Below, one piece after another: positions 32,618 through 41,599 of a stretch of DNA of 64,000 nt. Each line of letters begins with the position of its first letter. The stretch's first letter is position 1. Source of the stretch: Cyanophora paradoxa (Eukaryota; Glaucocystophyceae; Cyanophorales; Cyanophoraceae); contig QPMI01000451.1 in NCBI GenBank assembly GCA_004431415.1, forward strand, positions 1 to 64,000. Direction: 5' to 3'. The position numbers were made by a program, and so were the translations under genes. The notes under the pieces were generated by a model, which was not told the DNA's origin, did no database searches, and saw nothing but the letters and a program-made list of their open reading frames with translations.

Positions 32618-35600
32618 TCAAATCCGCCGATGGAGCAGCGAGTAGCAGTCGCAGAACAGATCTTTCACCTCCAAGTAATCCGGCCCCACGCCAGCCCAGC
32701 GCTGCCTTGCTTGGCGCTCTGCAACATCTTCGAGAGTGTCTTCCTTGACCCACGTGATGCACTTGCGCTTGCGAGAGCCGGCGCCCTCCTGCCCTTCTCG
32801 GGTCCGTTTTTCCCGGACCGGGCCCGTCTCACCCCCATGTACTTTTCGAGCAGGTACTGAATCACCCGCCACGACTGCTGCGCAAGCTTGGCCTTCTCAT
32901 TGTCCGATGCATCGAGTTTAGGGGCCCGCTCGTCCAGACTCTGCAGCACCGCGTAAGCCTCCCGGCCCTCCGGTGATGCGAGCGCCGCGTAGGCTTCGTC
33001 CGACCAAAGCATACAGCTGTCGCCGGCCAGCTTCTCGTACCCCGGCCCAAAAGTCGCTTGAAAAGCTCCGCAACCTTCGAGACCCTGTGGTACTCAGTAG
33101 ACGAGGCGATCTCGGCCATGTCGCCGCCGCGCTTCAGCACAAGGATGATCCGCGACATCAGCGGGATCGAGTAGAATGACTTCCACAGCCAGGCCACGTC
33201 GCTCTCGGTCAGCGCGCTTGCGTCCTTGGCCAGGAACGCAGCGGTCGCTAGGCGCGCGAGTGCAGCAACCTTCTCCACGTCGACCTTAGCAAGCGAATCG
33301 CGCGAATGCCACCAGGAGTCCAGCAGCATGTACAGTTCGGTGATGTCCAGGGGCGGAGACTCGAGTACGTACTTGATCTCGCGCTGCCGCTGCTCCTTCT
33401 CCTCTTTCGGCCCCTTGTTTCCCTGATCCTCCGTGACCCGCACGTTCATCACGGCGCAGGTCGACAGCAGCCGCAGCCGCGCGGCCACGGCGAGGCGCCG
33501 CGTCGGCATGCCGGCCCGCCGACTCCCGTGATGGCTCGCCTTCAAGTCCAGATAGCGCTGCGTGTCTGCAGTGCTAGCTCTCTCATCATCGCTCTCACGC
33601 CAGTGCGCGGTCGCCTCGCCCACGCTGACGGAGGGCGCGGACGCGCGGCTCTTGCGCACGGCGACGAGCAGGTGCTCTCCGCCGGGCGGCTCGCCGCGCC
33701 TGCGCAGCTTTCTCACTCGGAACAGCAGCTGCACGATGTCGTCGGCCTCTAGCTGCGCGGGTTCGGCCTGGAAAACGCCGTAGATCTTGTCAAAGTGCGC
33801 TTCCGGAAAGTCCACGCCCGCCCCGAGCGCGGACGTCGCGATGAGCACGTCGCAGGCCTTGTACGCGCCCTCCTCCGAGACGTCGATCGACACTACGCGG
33901 ACCGGGCCCTCGTTCGTGAAGCGCACGCTCTTCTCCTTCGCCTGCCCAACGATGAGCCCAATTGTGAACGGTGCGCCGCTGCCGTCCTCGGGCCCTGCCT
34001 CGAGCTGAGTCACGTACTGAGCGCCGCCCAGGCTGAGCTGCTCCAGCGCCTGCTTCGAAATCTTGTCTGCTAGCTCATTCGCCTTGGCCGGCGTCTCCGC
34101 GATGATCATGGCCCGCGAGCGCCCAGGTCGGCACTGCACCATGATGTCCTTCTCGACGTGCGCCGGGCTGTCTGACACGCGCATCTTCCAGTCGCAGGTC
34201 CGGCGCGAGTTGTGCAGGAGCCCAAGGCGCGCCCCGCGCTCCAGCGCGGACTCCGCGAGGTACGCGAGATCGACCGGCCGGACGAAGCCGTCCATCGCCA
34301 CGATGCGCGAGGCCTTCATCACGTTTCGCATTAGCTGCACGCAGCGCGCGTTTCGGGCATTGACCGCACGCCCATGTGCAGGCCGGCGGGTTCGAGGGTG
34401 CCGCTCGAAGTGAGGTGCTTCGTGAGGGAGGAGAGCTCGTCCAGCACGATCATCAGCGGCGCAGTCGACCAGCCCGCCCAGTCCTCAAGTACCTTGTGCA
34501 GCGAGTCGATCGTGATGACGACGCACCTGCACTTCGGATGGCGGTAGCCCCACTTGCCGTGCGTCCCATTTGAGCTCTCCGGCGGCTTCTGAATGTCCAT
34601 GTACAGCACGGCGTCCTCAGGCAGGCCCACGTCATCCAGGCGGCGCTTCAGGTCGCGGGAGAAGGCGCGGCGGCAGGTCAAGAGGATCACGCGCCAGCCC
34701 CCTCGAGGGCTGGCTTCAGGTACGTCTCGATGAGGGCCTGCGTCTTCCCCGTGTTGAGGCCCGAGCAGATGACGTCGACCTGGGCGGCCCCGGCTCCAGC
34801 GGACCGAACGTGGAGGTGAGCAGCCCTGGATCGCGCGTCAGGTAGTCCGTATCCACGACCTTCACGCAGTGCGGTGTCAGGCCCGTCGATTCGAGTGCGA
34901 TCAGGAGCGACGGGAGGGCCACGTCGAGCGCCACGGGCTGGGACGGGTCCGTCACGTAAGACGCCGCCGTCTCGCTGCAGCTCCCGTCTCCAGCTCCCCC
35001 TCCTGCTCCACCTCGACACCGTGCGCCCGAATCGCGATTCTGAGGGCCGGCGATCCTGGCTGATCGCTCATCTTCAGGGTGATTGTTCCGTCGGGCTCGA
35101 CTGCAATGTCTTGAACGCGGCGGGGGTCATTCAGGCTGATCTCAGTGCGCAACGCCGCCCCGCCCGCCAGATCTCGTCCCTCACCAGCTTGTTCTCGCGC
35201 AGGAGGCTCAGGAACCGATCGAAGTCCGGGAGCGGAGCCTGGGCGTCGCCCGTCAAGCTCAGCGGGGGTGGGGCGGCTCCTTGCGGGGGAGGAGCTCCTG
35301 GCGCCGCAGTCCCGAGCAAGCCCCCGAGCTGCGGCGCCCTGCGGCCCTGCGCCACCCCCTGCGCCGATCCCTGCGTCGGCCCCTGCAGGACGTAGGCTCC
35401 TGTGTCGTCCCCCCCGAGCTCCAGGCCGCTAGATGTCCCCAGCAGCCAGGTCGCAAAGGCGCAGGCCTCCGGGCTCTGCAGGACGTAGGCAGCCTTGAGC
35501 CCGTTGTGCGATGTTCGAGAGAAAGTGAGGCCTCCGAAGCTCTCCGCGCATGCACGGGCGGCCGCGGTGCTCGTCTCGTCTTCCGCGTCGGAGAAGTGCT

Positions 35601-35780
35601 TGGACATGATGTGCGGCGGGTGAAAGATACAGAAGACCATTCCGAGATCAGCGCTGCAGACCTTCTGGACGCAGACGAGGGGAAGCGAGTGAAGAAAAGC
35701 TCTTCTTGCGGGCTCAGGTCCACGGGAGTTACCCCCGGCAGACGGGAGAGTAGACTGTCGGAGCACGTCGAGGTGGCCAT
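32618..35780 (-). pseudogene. SF2 helicase related to herpesvirus origin-binding (UL9-type) proteins, frameshifted
   Basis: The reading frame changes several times without intron-like gaps, so this looks like a decayed gene or one hit by sequence errors. Segments in order: about 35780-35690 (start MATSTCSDSLLSRLPG), 35700-35165 (FCIFHPPHIMSKHFSDAED, possibly an N-terminal domain), 35152-34960, 34955-34790, 34790-34687 (Walker A: CSGLNTGKTQAL), 34690-34350 (motif Ia VILLTCRRAFSRDL; DExx box MIVLDELSSL), 34340-33010 (VMKASRIVAMDGF; motif V/VI part CDVLIATSALGAGVDFPEA and DDIVQLLFRVRKLR), 33012-32870 and 32872-32618. The order Walker A, DELS box, ATSALGAGVDF, QLLFRVR is characteristic of the Herpes_ori_bp/UL9 helicase group found in herpesviruses and some large DNA viruses and mobile elements. 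In that group such proteins start DNA replication. I see at least five frame changes. Confidence 0.8.
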
Positions 35781-35958
35781 GCTCTCGGGTTAGGCCTGCT
35801 GTTTCGTGTTAGGCTTGGAAAATTTTCAGTGGCACCGGCCGGAAACTGCACACCTTGAGAACTCGAACTCGAACTCCAAGGCTCGGTGAATTGGCGCTAG
35901 CTGCACTGTCGACGTCGACTGTCGGACCGTCGACGTCGGACTTCGGATGTCTCGTCTT

Positions 35959-36009
35959 CTGTCCCAGGTCTTTGGAATCTTAATATAAATTTTCCAGGGA
36001 CCCGGGACA
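35959..36009 (+). repeat. Hairpin repeat unit 5 (forward)
   Basis: CTGTCCCAGGTCTTTGGAAT...CCAGGGACCCGGGACA. It lies in the first copy of the 151-base tandem duplication. Confidence 0.92.
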
Positions 36010-36109
36010 CTCTGGTCTGACGACGCTGCAGCTCGAAGCGCTCAACTGGGTCCGCACTGTCGACGTCGACTGTCGGACCGTCGACGTCGGACTTCGGATG
36101 TCTCGTCTT

Positions 36110-36160
36110 CTGTCCCAGGTCTTTGGAATCTTAATATAAATTTTCCAGGGACCCGGGACA
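36110..36160 (+). repeat. Hairpin repeat unit 6 (forward)
   Basis: Same sequence as unit 5, in the second copy of the tandem duplication. Confidence 0.92.
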
Positions 36161-37199
36161 CTCTGGTCTGACGACGCTGCAGCTCGAAGCGCTCAACTGG
36201 GTCCGGTTGACGGCACACAGGCTATCAGGGTGCCAGGCCTAGCCTAGTACGTAGGCTGACCGTCGGACCAGTACTGGCGGTTCAGTTGAAGCCGAGTACT
36301 ACTAGCGCTAGCTATAGCGCCAGCGCTAGCTGTAGGCTAGTACTAGTACTAGATCGAGAGACGGTACGGCGCGCCACAGCTAGCGAGCTCGCGCTCGCTC
36401 GCCTTTGCGCTGAAGCTTAGAAAATTTTGGGCTCACGCGGTCGTTCCACGTGTTCTGTCCGGACAACCTGTACCCAGCTGTCCAGCCAAGTAGTCAGAGC
36501 TCTCCAATCCTGCGGCGCTTGGGCCCCGTGCTTCTCAGAGCACTTGATGGAGGCCAGCGTGTGCGTTCTGTGCTCTCGGGGAGCCGCCGCTTCGTTCCCG
36601 CCGATGCAGAAGTGCGTCTCGGTCGGCGACCCCTCTCTCCGCGGAGCGGCTAGCTGGAGAGCTCTCCCGATGCCGCGCGCTTACACTGCGGTGCGCAGGC
36701 TCGGTTGCTGTGGCCGGCAACCTTCGAGAGCTCGATGGCACCCAAGCTGAACCACCTCGCCGCATCGCGGAGGTGCTGGCTCCCTCTTTCGCAGCTCTTT
36801 CGCTTACACTTACACTTTCGCTAGACCGTGCCGCACAGCCTCGCGCTCATTTCCCCACGTTCGCAGAACTTCGGCGTCGGCGCAGGTTCCGGGATCTGCG
36901 ACCGCGCCTCCCGCAGCTCGAGCCGGCGTCTGCGGCGACCCGCGCATGCATCTAGATCCTATTCTGAAACCCGTGCGTCGATCCGGGTCCCGGGCTCGCG
37001 TTCCTGCGCCTCCCGGACCCTCACACTGCTCCTGTTTGCATCCTAGCTAAGACCTTCCTCGCCCGCAGCCGGTCTCGTCCTCGGCACATTGTGAGCGGCA
37101 TCAGTGGAGCTGGAGTTCCGCACTTTATGCAGGCCCGTGCGCCCTTTCCCGCCCCGCCCCGCCCAGCCCCGCCCCGCCTCGCGTGCGCTATAGCTAGCT

Positions 37200-38149
37200 A
37201 ACCCTGTCGCGCGCGCCGCAGAGGGTTCGTAGCCGGAGGGCTCGCAGGCCGCGGCCCGGACACCTCCGCCGCCGTCGGCGCCGACATCGAGAACGGCCGG
37301 CTGGACGAGACCCTCGCCGGCTTCGGCTCCTGGTGCCGCCCCTACTCCTACAAGCTCGGCGGCGTCTGGCAGACCTACATCCGCGGCATCGTCCCAAGGC
37401 CCCGCTCTCCCTCGGCGAGAGCCAGCCGGCGCTGGAGGCGATCGCGATCCCCGTCGCCCAGTTCAAGGACCCGGCGCCCGACGTCGGGCCCTTCCTCGTC
37501 AAGCCCCACACCAAGGGCAAGGGCAAGCGCACCCGCAACTCGGCGCCGGCCTTCCTCCCGCCCCAGCCCCCGCCACGGCCCCCAGCAGCGCCCCGGCCAG
37601 CAGCGCATCGACGAGATGCTGCCGCGCCAGGTCCGGCCCCGCGTACCCCCCGCCTTCCCTGTACCTCCCTCCCCTCGCCCCGTTCCTGATCCAAGGGCAG
37701 GGTACCTCGGCCTCCCCCGCGAGCGCCGACGGCCCCAGCCCCGTCCCCGGCCCCGGCCACGTCCTCTCCGCGATCCAGGGCTTCGGGCCCAGCAGGAGGC
37801 CGAGCGGCAGGCGCTGGCGGCGCGCCAGGCGCGCGAGGCGGAGGCGCGGCGCCAGGGCCGCCGGGCCCAGCGCCTCCAGCGCACCCTCGCCTTCCGCGCC
37901 GAGCTGGAGGCGGGCTTCCGCGCGGATCAGATCGCCGGCGCGGAGGCCTCGGAGCGCTGGCGGGCGTTCGAGGCGGAGACGGCGGGGCTGGCGAAGGGCC
38001 TCGGCTACAGCTACCGGCGCGTGCCCGTGCCCAAGGACTACGCGTCGGCCGCGGCGCTGGAGGCCTCGCGGGCGGAGATCGACGCGGCGGAGGACGTGGT
38101 GGCGGAGACGGAGGCCCACGCCGAGACCTTCCGCCACCTCCACCACTGA
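37200..38149 (+). pseudogene. Unknown island protein, 5' truncated and frameshifted
   Basis: Protein-like sequence begins right after a TAA in the AGCTAGCTAA palindrome, with no ATG: VGADIENGRLDETLAGFGSW and CRPYSYKLGGVWQTYIRGIV. It shifts frame near 37390 to PLSLGESQPALEAIAIPVAQ, FLVKPHTKGKGKRTRN and a Pro-rich stretch. It then shifts again to a 3' part (open from Met 37616) with a charged coiled coil (QQEAERQALAARQAREAEAR, FRAELEAGFRADQI) and the end GLGYSYRRVPVPKDY...FRHLHH. The intact 3' frame of 177 aa might itself be a gene. No family is recognised. A GLGYSY motif recalls ALGYNYGSY in the ORF at 39473-40504, which may mean the two proteins are related. Confidence 0.4.
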
Positions 38150-38198
38150 GCTCTCCGAGGCGGTATTTTTTCTCAACCCCTTCCAATTCGGTCCCGCG

Positions 38199-38390
38199 AT
38201 GGCCTTCGCTGACAGCTACCCACAGCACTACACCCTTGGAGCCCTCGCCGCGACCCTCACCTGGCTCCTCGGCGGCACCCCCACCGCCTCGGCCGTCATA
38301 GGCGTGGGGTTCGGGTACGCCGCCAAGAGCCTCTACGCCCCCGGCTCCGTCTCGATGGCGACGGCCGGCATGCGCCCCGCCGGGCGCTAA
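38199..38390 (+). CDS. Small membrane protein of island (63 aa)
   Basis: Starts MAFADSYPQHYTLGALAATL and runs into a hydrophobic, Gly/Ala-rich stretch (LTWLLGGTPTASAVIGVGF) long enough for one or two membrane passes, then a short polar tail. It sits 49 bases after the preceding frame and in the same direction as the next two ORFs, suggesting a joint transcript. Size and composition suit a viral membrane or virion protein, which is inference from context only. Confidence 0.5.
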   Translation: MAFADSYPQHYTLGALAATLTWLLGGTPTASAVIGVGFGYAAKSLYAPGSVSMATAGMRPAGR

Positions 38391-38500
38391 GTTAACTCTC
38401 CCTTTTCAAATGTTCTATTCCCCCCTTTCCCTTTTCCAAGTTGCTCAAGTCCGTCGACGTTCCCTTTTAAATTTTCTTCATTCACGTTACACGTCTGAAC

Positions 38501-38986
38501 ATGCCGAACGCCGTAGAGAAGCTGTTGTGTACGGTGTTCAAATCGGACTCGCGCTGCAGCAAGATCGGCGAGGCTGCCAAGGGCGGGGGCGGGGCGAAGG
38601 TCGAGGGGCCTAAGCTAAGGGGCGCGGACCCGGCGCCGCCGGCGCTGAAGTCGATTAAGGCCGCGGGCAAGGGCCGCGGCGTCGGGCCCCTGCCCCTCGT
38701 GGCGATCGCCCCCGGCCAGAGGGAGGCGGCGCACGCGGCGACGGCGGCGCTGGCCTCGCAGCAGCAGAGGGAGGGGGCGCCGCGCCTGAGCGCCGGCATC
38801 TGGTCGCAGCCTGCGCCCGCGCGCGAGTACGGCGTCAGCGCCTTCTTCGACGGCGCGAACGAGCTGAGCCGCCAGGAGATCTGGGCCTGGGAGGCGCGGC
38901 GCGCGGTCGACGGGCACCTGCCGCTGCTTGTGGCGCTCGGCGGCTCGCTCCTGATGGTCTGGTACCTGCGCGGCCTCGCCATTTAG
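38501..38986 (+). CDS. Island protein with C-terminal membrane anchor (161 aa)
   Basis: An intact frame: MPNAVEKLLCTVFKSDSRCS, a Gly/Lys/Pro-rich linker, an Ala/Gln region (AAHAATAALASQQQ), a conserved-looking patch (EYGVSAFFDGANELSRQEIW) and a terminal hydrophobic helix (LPLLVALGGSLLMVWYLRGL). This is a tail-anchored topology. It lies between two other small ORFs on the same strand. No known family. Confidence 0.55.
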   Translation: MPNAVEKLLCTVFKSDSRCSKIGEAAKGGGGAKVEGPKLRGADPAPPALKSIKAAGKGRGVGPLPLVAIAPGQREAAHAATAALASQQQREGAPRLSAGIWSQPAPAREYGVSAFFDGANELSRQEIWAWEARRAVDGHLPLLVALGGSLLMVWYLRGLAI

Positions 38987-39012
38987 ATAGATTTTCGAAG
39001 CGCTAGCTAAAG

Positions 39013-39288
39013 ATGGGCTGGGTGGACGCCGTGCTCACCAAGGTCTTCGGCCCGAAGAGCGCGCAGCCGCCGCCGAGCTTCAACCTGGCCGCGGCGATCA
39101 GCACGACGATCGAGCGCAAGAACAACGAGCTCATCCTAAAGAACGACGGCAAGCTTCCCTGGGCCGACGTGGCCGCGGGCGCGCTCGGCAGCACGCTGAC
39201 GGGAATCGATCGGACGGGCGCCGCGGGCGTGAAGGTCGGGCAGGCGTGCAGATTTCCGTACCCCTCTACATGTCTGCCCGGTGGTTAG
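39013..39288 (+). CDS. Small island protein (91 aa)
   Basis: MGWVDAVLTKVFGPKSAQPP, then FNLAAAISTTIERKNNELIL and a Gly/Ala-rich end. It starts 26 bases after the preceding stop, in the same direction. The first helix is amphipathic; no clear TM helix is present. Its stop is followed within about 65 bases by an AAGTCCC minisatellite. Unknown function. Confidence 0.5.
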   Translation: MGWVDAVLTKVFGPKSAQPPPSFNLAAAISTTIERKNNELILKNDGKLPWADVAAGALGSTLTGIDRTGAAGVKVGQACRFPYPSTCLPGG

Positions 39289-39324
39289 GGACTTGGCGCG
39301 GCAAACTCTCAGATCCAGAGAAAG

Positions 39325-39405
39325 TCTGGGCCCAGACCCTGAGTCTAACTCTTCCCAAGTCCCAAGTCCCAAGTCCCAAGTCCCAAGTCCCAAGTCCCAG
39401 GATCG
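39325..39405 (+). repeat. AAGTCCC minisatellite, copy 1
   Basis: Seven-base units (AAGTCCC) in tandem at 39357-39399, preceded by CAGACCCTGAGTCTAACTCTTCCC. The same arrangement recurs at 41407-41477. The two lie about 2.07 kb apart in direct orientation. Confidence 0.93.
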
Positions 39406-39472
39406 CGCCAAGTCATAACTGAATAGTCGGCCAATTTTTACAAGTATGTACAATGGAATGACGCAATACTAT

Positions 39473-40504
39473 TTACAGCATCTCAAAGTCAGAGTCATCG
39501 TCATCGGAAACCAACTCAATGAGGCCCTCGGGCGCCGACTTAAGGGGAATGCGGGGAAGGGCCTGCGCTGCCTGCACCAAGTCCTGCCGCTCGCGCTCGC
39601 GCTGCGCCGCCAAGGCCGCTGCCGCCTCTGCCTCGCGCTGCTGCTGAGCCTCGATGCGCGCCTTGAGCTCGGCTGCCTCCTTCTGCTTGCGCTCGGCGAT
39701 CCGCGCCTTGTTGATCTGGTACTGGACAAGGCGCTCGTGGCGCCGCTTGCGCTCCAACTCCTTGCGGAGCTCGTTGCAGAGGACGCGCTTCTCAATGGTC
39801 TTGACGTGCTGAGTCAGGCGCTCGCTGTAGTGTGACGTCACACGAGAACGGGCAATGCCAGCGCCGAGCTTCAAGTCCTTGGCGTTTTCCTTGGCGGGGT
39901 CCTTGACGCGCTCGGAGTTGTCGGTGAATGACGTAGTCTCCATGAACTTCTTCTTGACGATTGACTTGGTCTTGATAATGCGGCGCTTGCGAGTCGGGTT
40001 TTCGTTGTCGCCTTCAGAGTCAGAAGACGACTCAGAGTCGTATGGAATCGGCACGTCAAAGTCGATGAAGTCGTTGATGTCAGACTCGGCGTCAGAGGCC
40101 TCGGACTTGGCGTCATCGGCGGGCTGAGGGGCGGGCTCGGCGACGGGCTGAGGGGCAGGCTCGGGGGCAGATGACGACGATGACGGAGGGGGGTAATTCG
40201 TGAAGGCTTGAGGGGGGTTGGCCCAGGCGAGTGTCTCGGCGGCAGACTCGGCTTGAAGCTGGAGCATTTCGGGAGTTGGGACGAATGACGGCGCGGGCTT
40301 GGGCTCGGGATTCTTGACGTCATCCTTGCGGAAAAGGCCAAGGTAGCAGACGCCGTTCAAGCCGTGGTAGGAGCCGTAGTTGTACCCCAGTGCCTTCGCG
40401 CGACGCTCCATGGCAGGGGTAGGCCAAAGTCCGGACTTGTGCAGATTGCGAGCCTTGGCAAAGTCCTTGGCAAGCTCAGAGGGAATCTCAGAGACAGGCG
40501 ACAT
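39473..40504 (-). CDS. Charged coiled-coil protein of island
   Basis: The frame is open from 40636, but Met 40504 (MSPVSEIPSELAKDFAKARN) is a better start. Upstream sequence in frame looks non-coding and ends TTTGCGCAG|ATG, so a 5' intron is possible. Regions: an N-terminal globular part (HKSGLWPTPAMERRAKALGY, NYGSYHGLNGVCYLGLF), a Pro/Ala/Ser-rich acidic linker, a DSESSSDSEGD patch, basic KKRRII-type sequence, then a long Glu/Arg/Ala coiled coil (ELKARIEAQQQREAEAAAAL) and an acidic end (DDDDSDFEML). No known family. It converges on the 39013-39288 ORF. Confidence 0.55.
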   Translation of the reverse strand: MSPVSEIPSELAKDFAKARNLHKSGLWPTPAMERRAKALGYNYGSYHGLNGVCYLGLFRKDDVKNPEPKPAPSFVPTPEMLQLQAESAAETLAWANPPQAFTNYPPPSSSSSAPEPAPQPVAEPAPQPADDAKSEASDAESDINDFIDFDVPIPYDSESSSDSEGDNENPTRKRRIIKTKSIVKKKFMETTSFTDNSERVKDPAKENAKDLKLGAGIARSRVTSHYSERLTQHVKTIEKRVLCNELRKELERKRRHERLVQYQINKARIAERKQKEAAELKARIEAQQQREAEAAAALAAQRERERQDLVQAAQALPRIPLKSAPEGLIELVSDDDDSDFEML

Positions 40505-40683
40505 CTGCGCAAAGGGAAAAGAGATCAGCAAAGGCAAAACGTGAGGTGACTGAGAGAGCGGACTTGTGAAAATTCGGAGAGGCAGAGTTTGCTTGGGCTG
40601 AGAGAAGGCGGCGAACCCGTTGTAAGAGTGAGCCAAAATGGCGGCGGACCGCGGTTTTGTGGGCGAATTTTTTCCTGGGCTAG

Positions 40684-40876
40684 TTTGCAGCAGAAACGTT
40701 GCGAACTGGCCTGAAAAAAGCCAAATTTGGCCTTTTCTTACGTTTCTCCCCCCTTCCTTCGCTGCAAACTGGACCTAAAAAAATGTTGGGCCGAAGGAAA
40801 TCTCACGGAAAACGTCCCTTCTCCCCCCTGTTTTGCTGCAAACTGGACCGCAAAAAAGTTGGACCGAAGCCCCCCT
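40684..40876 (+). repeat. Three ~74-base imperfect repeats upstream of the coiled-coil ORF
   Basis: The word GCTGCAAACTGGACC followed by an A-run (TAAAAAAATG, GCAAAAAAGT) and TTGGGCCGAAG or TTGGACCGAAG occurs at 40760 and 40834, with a diverged copy at about 40690. The region lies between the divergent starts of two island genes. It could be a promoter array or replication-origin iterons. Confidence 0.8.
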
Positions 40877-40950
40877 ACCCCGCTGAGCCGGCCTGACGGA
40901 AATCGCCCGAGTGCGTCCGCCGAAGGTCGAGTCTCGGGGTTGGGTGTACC

Positions 40951-41370
40951 CTACATCCCGGGGCTGTACCCCTCCCTCTCGATGAGCCCTACCCCGGTGC
41001 GAAGGGCTGTCCGCTCGTCCCGTGCCTCCCTGCGATGTCTCATGCGCCGTCCCCGTCGAACAATAGCCCTGTCTTCATGTGGTACGTGTCGATGATTGTT
41101 AGGGTTGTCGTAGCCTGGCCCCACCAGCCTCACGAAATTTTCGCGTATGGCCTCGGGGAGACTTTGGAAACGGTTCGTCGCGTGGAACTCAATCCATTCA
41201 TTGAATCGACGCGGATATTGACGGACGATTTCGAGGACGCCCTGTGTGTTGGGCACTGGTCTTATTCCGGGGATGTCATGTCCTGTGATGTGCCAACGCC
41301 AGAACTCGCGCAACCTCTCGAATGCCATATTCAACTCAAAGGGGAAATCGTAATAGGGCTCGTCTGCCAT
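40951..41370 (-). CDS. Small unknown island protein (139 aa)
   Basis: Met 41370 starts MADEPYYDFPFELNMAFERL, followed by REFWRWHITGHDIPG, helical sequence (VLEIVRQYPRRFNEWIEFH) and a basic Arg-rich tail (RRGRRMRHRREARDER). The frame extends further upstream, but that part is made of the AAGTCCC minisatellite and CGATCG repeats, so the shorter start is preferred. Basic tail plus Trp/Tyr-rich head could suit a DNA-binding or virion protein; this is unproven. Confidence 0.55.
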   Translation of the reverse strand: MADEPYYDFPFELNMAFERLREFWRWHITGHDIPGIRPVPNTQGVLEIVRQYPRRFNEWIEFHATNRFQSLPEAIRENFVRLVGPGYDNPNNHRHVPHEDRAIVRRGRRMRHRREARDERTALRTGVGLIEREGYSPGM

Positions 41371-41406
41371 TTTTCTCCCCTTCCGAAAATTTCCCCGCTT
41401 TTGAGT

Positions 41407-41480
41407 CCAGACTCTGACTCCGACTCTTCCCAAGTCCCAAGTCCCAAGTCCCAAGTCCCAAGTCCCAAGTCCCAAGTCGC
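41407..41480 (+). repeat. AAGTCCC minisatellite, copy 2
   Basis: AAGTCCC units in tandem after GAGTCCAGACTCTGACTCCG. Direct partner of copy 1 at 39325-39405. Confidence 0.93.
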
Positions 41481-41599
41481 ATTTTTCTCCCATTTTGACT
41501 CGAGATTTTACCCAAGTCCAAATCCGGCCCCGGGATTCGAACCCTCGTTTTGGGTCGATTTCACGCGTGAAAAACGCACTTTTCGGCCTTTTCCGATTT

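Larger units (their letters stand above)
35781..37199. other. Tandem repeats and palindromes, no gene
   Basis: 35909-36058 and 36060-36209 form a tandem duplication (period 151) with the words ACTGTCGACGTCGACTGTCGG and ACGACGCTGCAGCTCGAAGC, each copy holding one hairpin unit. 36290-36400 is packed with CTAGCGCTAG and TACTAGTACTAG palindromes. 36420-37190 is unremarkable CT-rich sequence in which I see no gene. Confidence 0.6.

Noticed and set aside
32029-36160. Hairpin repeats as a CRISPR array or integron sites
   Set aside because: Six copies at irregular spacing, in both orientations, with unrelated or duplicated flanks; no cas or integrase gene is present.
37194-38228. 344-aa minus-strand ORF opposite the island genes
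   Set aside because: Extremely Arg/Gly/Pro-rich, as expected of the complement of GC-rich coding sequence; the plus strand has the more natural protein.
40505-40636. Upstream start (40636) for the coiled-coil island ORF
   Set aside because: The added 44 residues are atypical and end at a TTTGCGCAG just before the better Met at 40504; kept only as an alternative.
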